The notes beneath the pieces are model-generated. The model was not told where the DNA came from. It saw nothing but the letters and a program-made list of their open reading frames with translations, and did no database searches. Both the position numbers and the translations under genes were made by a program. Of a stretch of DNA of 64,000 bases, positions 1 through 8,900 are shown one piece after another; within the stretch, counting starts at the first letter, position 1, and every line of letters starts with the position of its first letter. The stretch covers positions 62,001-126,000 of the forward strand of contig JAJDDQ010000014.1 of the NCBI GenBank assembly GCA_029260215.1, in the 5' to 3' direction. This stretch comes from Phycisphaerae bacterium (GTDB lineage: Bacteria > Planctomycetota > Phycisphaerae > UBA1845).

Positions 1-2620
1 CGTAGACCTCGAAAATGGACGACGGCGGGCCGGCGGGCCTGTCAAGCTGAGTGATGAGGTCGTTGCAGCTGCTCATGGCGTCCGGGGTGCCGGAGAGAAT
101 CAGCGTGTTGCTGCGTTCGTCCGCGATGAGTGTCGGCTTGCGGAACAGGTCGGGTTCCGCCGATTCGCTCTTTCGGGCGTCGAAGAGTTCGTTGAGCATC
201 TCGGTCAGCTTCACCGCGTCCGCGAATTCGAGATTCACGATCTTGGTATCGTCGCCGAGCAAGGGACTCATCTCGCCGTCCATGCGTTCGATGAGCCGTT
301 CGATGATGGAGAGGTTCGGCTTGGATGCGCTGACGATGACAGCGTTGATGCGTGGGTCGGCTGTGATGGCCACCTTGTTGCGCTCCTCGACGATCGGGCT
401 TTCGATGCCCGAAGTCGACGAATAAAGCCCCTGATCGAACAGTTCCTTGATTTTGTCGGAGACGTCGGACGCTTCCGCGCGTTCGAGGATGAACAGGCGC
501 ACGACGCCCTCGGCGAGCGGCAGGACGTCGATGGCGTGCGTGATTCGGTCGATTTCGGCGAAGTTTTCGCGACTGGACGCGATGAGCAACGTGTTGGTGG
601 CAGCGTCCACCGCGATGGCGACGCGGTCCGACGGGCTTGGCTCCTGACCGCTGGCGAGCCGCTGCTGCATGCGTTCTTCAAACAGCGAGGTGAGCATGTC
701 GCCGGTCTGGGAGGCGTCGTTGTTGGTCAGGGTGAGCAGGCGGATTTCCGCGATGGGAGAGAGCGGCTGCGCTTCGAGGCGGGCGACCAGCTCCTCAATT
801 TCGGAAAAATCCTCCGGGCTTGAGGCGACGATCATGGCGTTGCTGCGCTGGTCGGCCACGATGATGGGCTTGTCCACGGGCAGGTCGTCGGCGCTGCGCA
901 GGTCGGCTTTGCGCTGCCAGAGTTCGTCGATCTTGGTCGCCAGATCGGCTGCGTTGGTGTTGGCGCAGTTTACGATGCGGATGTTGTCGATGAGTCGGTC
1001 GGGGGCGACGTTCAATTCGGTGACGATCCGGCCTATTTCAGCGACGTTTTCCTCGCTGGCGGAGACGATGAGAGCGTTGCTGCGGATATCGACAGCCAGA
1101 AAGACCTTCTCGCGGGCGGCGGCCAGCTTGCCTGCGTCGGTTTCGTTGAGCAATTCGACGCGTTTTGTGTACAGCTCCTCGATGATGGCTTTGACGCGTG
1201 AGGCGTCCACGTTCTTGCCCAAAAACAGGAGTTTGAGCGGAAAAACCACTGTGGTGACCGGGACGTCGAGATTATTGACCACCATTTCGGCGACGGCCAA
1301 CTGCTCCGGTCGACCGGAGACGATCAGCGTGTTGGTACGCGCGTCGGCGGACAGGCCTATGTTGTAAACGAGGGCTGCCCCCAGGGTGGTCTCGGGGACG
1401 GCTTCGGTCTTGGTCCCGCCCGGTGCTCTTTCGGAGAGTTTCTTGCCCTCGTCGAACATGGTTTTGAGCATTTCCAGAACCTGATCCGCTTCGGCGAACT
1501 TGAGCGGGAAAATCTTGACGTTCATCGCGTGGCCCGTCGGGTAGCTGTCGAGCAGTTCAATGATCGCGCTGAGGGAGTCGATGTTCTTGTCAACGGTGGC
1601 GATGATGAGCGAATTGGTGCCTTTGTCGGACAGGACGCGCAACGGCTTGTCGAGATCGAGCGGTGCCAGTTCGGTTCGGGTTCCGTCGGTATTGGTTTTG
1701 ATAATGCTCAGGCGGCGGATGGTTTCCTGAACGTCGGCCTGCCCCGTGGTCGTGGCGAGCATGTCGGTGAGCACCTGCGACAAGTCGTCTGCCACCGCGT
1801 TGAGCAGCGGGAAGACGACGAGCTTGACCTGGCTGAAATCGCTGGTGGGTTCGACATCGATCTGATCGATCAACCTCTGAATCTGCTCGCGGATGGCGGC
1901 TGGGCCGAAGACCATGATGCTGTTGTCCGCGTCGTTGATCTCGATATCGATCTTTTCACGATCTTCCGCCCCTTGCCGGCCTTGTAGACGCTCGAGAATC
2001 GGCTTGAGTTGTTCGGATACTTCGCCGGCTTTGCGGTACTTGATGAGGAATTTCATCGTTTCGAATTCCGGCAGCCCCTGTTCGACATCGTCGATTGTTT
2101 GGGCCAGGCTGATCATGCGTTCGATGCGTGATTCGGGTGCGGAAATCAGGATCACGCTGGAGGAGACGGGTATTACGGTGACGCGCTGGGCGGGGATGTC
2201 GGCCATTCCGGGCCAGATTTCCGCTGCGATACTCTGGAGTTTCTCGGCCACTTGCTCGGCGCTGGCTTTTTCGAGCCGAACGAGTTCGATGGCTTTGTCG
2301 GCTGGTTCGCGGTCGATCATCTCGGCGAATCGCTCGAGGATTTCGATGTCGTGTTGCGGGCCTATGATGACGATTTCACCCGAAGAGAGCGTTTCGACGC
2401 TGACCTGCGAGCCACTGAGCTTGAGCTGGAGGTTTTCCAGCCCTGAAGCGTCGCTGGCACCCTGCTGGGCCTGGGCCAAGCGGTCGCGAAGGGCGCGTTT
2501 GGCGGCTTCGTCTTCTGCCTGCGCTGCCCCTTGGGCCAACACGACGGTCCCCAGGGTGAACAACGTCGCCAGCGTTAGAAGCGTGATTCGAGTTTTCAGG
2601 TTGAATCCGCGAAGTACCAT
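1..2620 (-). CDS. Secretin N-domain repeat protein (GspD-like), C-terminus cut by window edge
   Basis: The reverse frame is open from an ATG at 2620 to base 1, giving at least 873 residues. GAGG lies 9 nt upstream of this ATG; an in-frame ATG at 2629 is the alternative. The N-terminus is a signal peptide (MVLRGFNLKTRITLL... ending near VLAQGAAQA). After a short Ala/Gln-rich helix come at least 10 copies of a ~75-95 residue secretin N1-like unit. Each has a beta strand of the type TNTLIV or SNALIV, an amphipathic helix, and an end such as IDVP or LDRP. These units form the periplasmic gate rings of secretins (GspD/PilQ). Ordinary GspD has three or four. No secretin beta-barrel is visible before the sequence ends, so whether this is the true outer-membrane pore cannot be decided here. 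It is last in the T2SS-like gene block. Confidence 0.85.
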   Translation of the reverse strand, partial: MVLRGFNLKTRITLLTLATLFTLGTVVLAQGAAQAEDEAAKRALRDRLAQAQQGASDASGLENLQLKLSGSQVSVETLSSGEIVIIGPQHDIEILERFAEMIDREPADKAIELVRLEKASAEQVAEKLQSIAAEIWPGMADIPAQRVTVIPVSSSVILISAPESRIERMISLAQTIDDVEQGLPEFETMKFLIKYRKAGEVSEQLKPILERLQGRQGAEDREKIDIEINDADNSIMVFGPAAIREQIQRLIDQIDVEPTSDFSQVKLVVFPLLNAVADDLSQVLTDMLATTTGQADVQETIRRLSIIKTNTDGTRTELAPLDLDKPLRVLSDKGTNSLIIATVDKNIDSLSAIIELLDSYPTGHAMNVKIFPLKFAEADQVLEMLKTMFDEGKKLSERAPGGTKTEAVPETTLGAALVYNIGLSADARTNTLIVSGRPEQLAVAEMVVNNLDVPVTTVVFPLKLLFLGKNVDASRVKAIIEELYTKRVELLNETDAGKLAAAREKVFLAVDIRSNALIVSASEENVAEIGRIVTELNVAPDRLIDNIRIVNCANTNAADLATKIDELWQRKADLRSADDLPVDKPIIVADQRSNAMIVASSPEDFSEIEELVARLEAQPLSPIAEIRLLTLTNNDASQTGDMLTSLFEERMQQRLASGQEPSPSDRVAIAVDAATNTLLIASSRENFAEIDRITHAIDVLPLAEGVVRLFILERAEASDVSDKIKELFDQGLYSSTSGIESPIVEERNKVAITADPRINAVIVSASKPNLSIIERLIERMDGEMSPLLGDDTKIVNLEFADAVKLTEMLNELFDARKSESAEPDLFRKPTLIADERSNTLILSGTPDAMSSCNDLITQLDRPAGPPSSIFEVY

Positions 2621-2708
2621 AATCGCCATCCTCGCCTTGCTATGAATTTCGTTCACACATCGTGACATCCCTGCCGCGATGCGTGGCTGCTTTCCCTACG
2701 TTATACCG

Positions 2709-2752
2709 CCACCCGTTCGGGTGGATGCCCGGCATCAGCCGACCGTTCGGTC
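2709..2752. repeat. Cluster of three short palindromes in intergenic DNA
   Basis: Three hairpins follow one another with almost no spacing. CCACCC-gttc-GGGTGG is at 2709-2724, GATGC-ccg-GCATC at 2724-2736, and GACC-gttc-GGTC at 2741-2752. They lie in the 300-bp gap between the giant secretin-N gene and the next secretin-N gene, so they would be in the leader of the latter. The stems are short, and no adjacent T-run supports a terminator. A structured leader, or the end of a decayed IS200/IS605-type element, is possible but unproven. Confidence 0.45.
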
Positions 2753-2843
2753 ACGATCTACACATCGCCCGCTGCTTCCGGCTGCACCGTTGCGACGGTC
2801 GTGCCCTGGTGCGTTGCTACAACCCAACTGACGGATTCGACTT

Positions 2844-2865
2844 CCCCACCTCTGAAGAGGCGGGG
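2844..2865 (-). terminator. Hairpin 3' of the giant secretin-N gene (possible terminator or IS end remnant)
   Basis: CCCC-a-CCTC-tgaa-GAGG-c-GGGG forms a stem of 4+4 pairs with one A/C mismatch and a 4-nt loop, 56 bases downstream of the giant gene's stop. There is no T-tract after it on the minus strand, so a Rho-independent terminator is only weakly supported. With the palindromes at 2709-2752 it makes this gap unusually structured. Confidence 0.35.
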
Positions 2866-2920
2866 CACTCATCTGTCGAATCAGGCGTGGCTACGCATTG
2901 AGCTTCGATTTCGTGCCTGT

Positions 2921-5900
2921 CTACCTGCGTCCGCGTCGCCCCCCGCGCCGGGAGTTGCCACGGTTGCCACGGTTCGAATTCGGTCGGCGGCTGGATGAGC
3001 CGCGTCGCGCATTCGAGCCTCGGCCTGTCGAGCTTGTATTCTCTTGAATTACGCCGTCAAGTAAACGCTTAAGTTCCTCAGACGAAATATTTGTTGGATC
3101 GAGCACGCGCATGGTTCGCCCGCCGACAGGCCCGAGCGACTGCATCTGGCCCACGAGTTGCCGGACATCGGCGAACAAGGGGGCTGACCCGGCTACGAGA
3201 AGCAGGTTCGTGCGGCGATCGGGCGTGATGACCACGGTTTGCGGGTCGATGCCCCAGCGATCGGCTTTGATACGCTCGCCCTCGTTGATCGTGGTTTGGA
3301 TCATATCCGCCAATTCGTTGACGTTGAGGCCCTCGGGCACCTGAATGGTCGTGTAGGCATCTTGCTGTGCCTGGTCTTCGGCGTCGAGTTGATCGATCAG
3401 ATCGCGAATCTGCCCGTAATCGCTCGCGCTGGCCCGGATGATGAGCGTACCACTCGCATCGTCGGCTACGATGATGGGTTTCATGCGTTGGGTCTTGTTT
3501 CGCCCCCGACTGCCGCTTCCACCCCGGCCGCCCGCATCGACGAACATTTTGGTCAACATAGGCTCGACGATCGACGGGCGCGTGTTTTTCAAGAGCACGA
3601 TGCGCGGGGCGGTCCCGCCTTCAACCTCGATGTCGAGCTTGGCTATCGTATCTTTGATTTCGTTCAAATGGTCAGCCGCGGCGGAAACGATCAGCGTGTT
3701 GTTCTGCGTGTTGGCACTGATGCGTACGTCGCCGCGCAGTTCGGTTGACCCGCCTCGACCGCCCTTTTTGCCCGGCATGGAGAGGTAGGTTTCGAGCGCT
3801 TCCTTCATGGTGTCAGCGTCGGTGTGGACCAGCGTGATGACCTCGATCTCGCCCACGTGGCCTGAGGCGGTGTCGAGTTCGTTGATGATGCCCAGGATTT
3901 CCTCGAAATCTTTCTCGTTGGCTTTGACCAGGATGGTGTCGCTTCCGGGGATGGCTGAAATCTGGACGGGGGGGCCGCGGCGGTCCTGCTTGCCTTTGCT
4001 GCCACCCTTAAACATCTCCTGCAGAGCGCGATTGATGGATTCGCCGTCGCCGTGCGTGAGTTCGACGACGTGAATGCTGCTGTCGCTCGCGCCGGGCTGG
4101 TCGAAATCGGCGATGAACTTCTCCACCTCAGCCATCCTGTCCGCTGAGGCTGCCACGATCACGGACATGGTGTCCCATTCTTCGAACGCGGTGATTTCGC
4201 GTGAGGGATCGCGCGAGCCGACGATGCGGAAAAGCTCCGTGATGGCCTGCTTGGTCGCCCAGGGGTTGGCGTGGGCGAGTTTGAAGCCTCGGATCAGCCG
4301 CTCGCGCGATGCGTCCGGCTTGTTGTCCAGTGTTGCGACGAGTTTCGTCACACGGTCGAATTCGGCGTCGTTGGCGAAGACGATCAGCGAGCCTGTGCCG
4401 ATATCACCGGCGATGGTCATTGTCTGTTGGCCTCGCTCGCTGCGAATGATTCGGCTGAACAGTTCCTGAAGTTTGCCGGCTAGCTCGTCGGCGTTGGCGT
4501 GCTTCAGTTTGACGATGCGTTCGCTGCGTACGGTGGCGGCGGCGACATCGACCTGTTCGAGAATTTTCACGATTTTTTTCTGATTTTCCTCGCTGGCGGT
4601 GATGACGAGCTTGCTCGTACCCCAGTCGTAACCGACATCGACGAGATCTTCGGGCTTGCTGCCGCGCTGGGGCCTGAACATCTGATTGAGGGAGCCGACC
4701 AGCGAGCCGGGATCGGCGTAGTTGACGGAATAGACGCGCACGACGCGTTCGGAACTGAGCGAGGGTTGATCGAATTCCTTGATGAGCGTGACGATCTCTT
4801 CGACCTCTTCGCTGGTCCCGCCGACGAGCAGGGTGTTGAGGGCTTCGTTGGCGATGACGGTCGGGCCTGACGGGGCGCTGCCGCGTGAAGCGGGCACCTG
4901 TCGCGAACGGTTGAACTCATTGATCACACGTGCGAGGTCCGCGGCTTCGGCGTGTTCGAGCACGACGATCTTTCGCGATCGGCTGGCGGCTGACTCGCTG
5001 GCGGGGACGTCGATTTCGCGAATCACGCTTTCGACCAGCATAAAAGCCGTCGGCCCGCCGATGGCGACGATGGTGTTGGAGCGTTCGTCCGCGACGGCGG
5101 TGAAAACGTCGAGTTTTTTGCTGTTTTTGACCTGTTGCGCGAGCTGGCGGACGATGTCCATCAGCTTCCCATGCACATCGACGGCCTTGGCATGTTCCAG
5201 CTTGAAGATACGCGGCTGAATGTCCAGCGAGGATTGATCGAGCGTTCGGGCGAGTTTTTCGATCTCTTCGAAGAGGTCGTCGGCTGCGGTCACGATAAGC
5301 TGGCTGGTCACGTCGTCGCCGACGATCTTGACCCCGCCACGTTTACCCTTGCCACCGCCGGTGTCGAAAATCGTCTTCAGGGCGTTTGCGATGTCGCTGG
5401 CTTTGCCGTCGGTCAGAGTAATGACGCGGGGTTTGGATTCCTGCGTCAGCGGTTGATCGAGTTGGGTGATGAGAATTTCGACGCGCGGGAAATCTTTCTC
5501 GAATGCACTGACGATCAGCGTGTTGGTGCGTGCGTCGGCGATCGCGTTGATGGAGTTCACGTCGCGCGGATCGCGTGCGTCGTCGGCGCTGCGTCTTGAG
5601 CCGCCGGACTTCGCCTTGAACACGTCGCCGATGCGGGCGGCTACGTCGACAGCGTCCGCGTGTTCGAGCTTGTAGCTGCGTTCGACGAGTTCGGGCACGT
5701 CCTGAGCTTCGAGTTGCTCGATGAACTTACTGATCAGATCGAGCGCGGGTTTCGGCGCTTTAACCAGAAGCGTGTTCGCCGTCGAATTGCTGGTGATGAT
5801 GATATCACTGGCAGCGTCGATGGAGCCGGCATCGCCGCCCATCCCGCCGAGGTTAAGCAGTGCGTCCTCGATCTGCTGCATAGCCTGGTTCTGCCCGCCG

Positions 5901-8900
5901 GCCCGCCCCCCGCGCGGTCGGGGCGATCGCCCGGCGGAGGGTGAACGACCGGGTCTACTGACGCCGAGCAGGACTTTCAACTGTTCCTCGACCTGTGCGG
6001 CGGCCAGCTTTTCGAGCTTGTAGATTTTGAACTCTTCCTCGATCTCCGTGGGGCGATCGATGGTGGCCAACAGCTCCACGATGATGGGGAAGTCCTCGGT
6101 GGCGGCCTTCACGATGACCGAGCGATTCTGCGGATCGGCGGTGATGGTGATGCTGGACATGCCCGCTTTTTGAGCCTTGCCGTCTTTGCCGTCCGCCGGT
6201 TGCTCACCCTCCCGGCCTTTCGGCTGTTGCTGCGGGGCCTGCCCGCGGGCCATCTGCTGCTGCAACTGCTGCATGCGTTGTTGCATCTGTTTCATGCGTT
6301 GTTGCTGTGCAGCCGCCCCTCGATTGCCCCGGTTGGCTGCGGCGGCGCGCTGTTGCGGCGCGAACATACTCTGAAGCAGATTGGCGACGACATTAACGTT
6401 TCGATAGCGGATGCGGAACACGCGCACGTCTGGTTTGCCGCCGACCGACTCGATTTCCTCCATGATGTCGTTGAGCATGTCTTCGACTTCTTCGACCGCC
6501 TGGGGGGGGCCGTCGATCACGAGCACGCCCTGTCGATCGTCGAATCGCACGCGTACAGCGTCCTCGGCGACCGGTTGATCCTCGTTGTCCGCCGTCAAAC
6601 TCTCCTTTATGGCCAGCTTGGCATCCTCATCAGAGGATTTGTCGGACGCACCGCCAGCATCGTGTTGCGTGGGCGCGGACAGCGTGACGCCGCCCATCGT
6701 CTCGATGAGTGACATCGGCAACGCACATGGACGGTACGGCTTAAGTTGATCGACGGTAGGGATGTCCTCACCGACCTGGTCCAAATTAACGACCAGAGTC
6801 GGCATCCTCATTTTCAGGAGCTTGGCTACCTCGCTGGCACTGTTGCCTGCGACGCGTTTGAAGACGATCGCACGGGAGGACTTGGCTGCCTCCGATTCCT
6901 TGTCCACGTATTCCTTGATGTAATCAAGGACCAGTTGCTCGTGCTCGGGCAGCGTCTTGACGACCAGGATGTTCGTGCCGGAAATGTAATCAACCTCCGG
7001 CGTGTCGCCGTGAGGCCAAAGCACGTCGAGCACGCTCTCCAGGCGGATGGTCGCATCGAACGGGTCAACATATTTCAGATCAAACGTCAGCACGGGGACC
7101 GGCTCGGAAGCGGAAATCTCCGGCTCTTCGGATTCGGTACCGTCGTACAACTGCACGAGTTGATCGATCTCGAATATCTTCACCGGCTTGGCCCGGACGA
7201 GCATGATACGATTGATGTAGTCGGTTGTGATGGTGATTTCGCTGCCTTTGCGCACGCCGCCGAGCATGTCGAAACCGAAGTCGTCAACCGTGTCAGCCTT
7301 CTTCGCCGGCTTGCCCGTCGTGTCGCAGAAATCCATGACGGTGTCGGCCATCTCGTCGGGGTCCATGCGAATCAGTTTGTAGACCTTCATGATCGTGCCG
7401 GAGGTGGCGGTCTCGTCCAGCATTTTGATCCACGATTCCACCTCGTCGACGGCTTCGGGGGATCCGCTGAGCACGATGGCTCCGCCGCCGGGGGCAGCCA
7501 CTACGGCCACGTCGTCGGTCGTGGTCGAGCTGGCACTGGCATCGCCGGCTTTGGCATCGCTTCTGCGGCGCAATCGCGGACGGCGTGCGGACGGCGTGCT
7601 CTGCTTGCCCGAAATCATGGCTGACAGGGTTGTCACCATCTCCATCGGATCGGAGCGACGAAGCTGAATGGTGCGCACGATGCGCTGTGACTCGCTGCCC
7701 GGCTTGTCCAACTCGGCGATCAGCGCCTCCGCCTCAGCCACGATGGTCGGCGGGGCAGCGACCACGATGCGACCGGTGTTCGGCTCGGCGGTGAGCGTGA
7801 TGCCGCCTTGCGCGGGTTGTTTCCGGCCGCCCTTGGGGGCGCCGTCGGTGGACAGCTCGCCGGTGGACTTAAGCTCCTGCATGCGCTGCAGAAGAATGGG
7901 TTCGAGCAGATCAACCACCTCGGCTGGCGAGGCGTGGGTGAGGGAAATAAATTTCACTATAATGCTTTCGGGCGAAGCGCCTTCCAGCAACTCGTGCAGG
8001 TAGCCTTCGATTTCCTCGAAGCGATCCACCGGGGCGACAATGAGGATGCGGCGTGTGGTCATCTGCGCCACAATGCGCGCGTTATCCATCATCGCGATCT
8101 GCGTAGCACCGCTCTTGCCGGCGGGCCGTGCGCGACGTGTTGAAGCGCTACCTGTCAGCAGCGTCTCCAGAAGCGTGACGATGTTTTGCACATCGTGACC
8201 GGGCGGAACGTCGTAGACACGCATCGCCGTGTCGTCGTCCGACGGCGCGTCCAATTCCACGATGAGCGTGGAGATATCCTCGACATCGTCAAGCAACCCG
8301 CTGACCACGAGTGAACGCCCGTAGACTACGATGATGAGCGGTTCTTCACCGGCGGCTGTCGGGGTCTTGCCCGCACGACGGCGTTTCGGTTGGGATCGAC
8401 TGATAACACCCGCGTCGATGAGGGCCTTCAATTCGACGGGGTCTGCGTATTGCAGCGTGAACACGCGACGCACGCGCCCCGCACCGGCTACGTCGATGTC
8501 CGCGATGAGCGCTTTAATCTGCATGATTTCCGACGGCGTTGCGTCGGTCACCAGAATGGCCCCGCCGGCTGCACTGAACCTCGGCGATCCGCCTGAGGCC
8601 ACGCGCTTGGGGCTCGCTCCGAACAATTGCGTCAGCGTCTGGATGACATCGTCCGGGGCGGTGTTCAGCAGTTCTATCCTGACGTGATTGGGTTCGAATC
8701 GGGCCTGCTCGTCGAATCGTTCGAGCATCGGAAGATAGTGCTCGACCCATTCTTCGCCGGTGCAGATAACGTGGAGCATTTTGGTCGCATCGTCGGCCAC
8801 CATGTTGCCCGTTCCGGTTGCGGCTTTTCGTCTTCCGGCCGTCTTGCGCATCGGGCTTTTCTTGCCGGGGTTTTCCGCCCCCCCCCCCTGGGCGCTTTCA

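Noticed and set aside
2662-2901. 79-codon plus-strand frame in the structured gap
   Set aside because: It spans several hairpins and has no ribosome binding site or recognisable protein; an IS-derived fragment is possible but cannot be shown.
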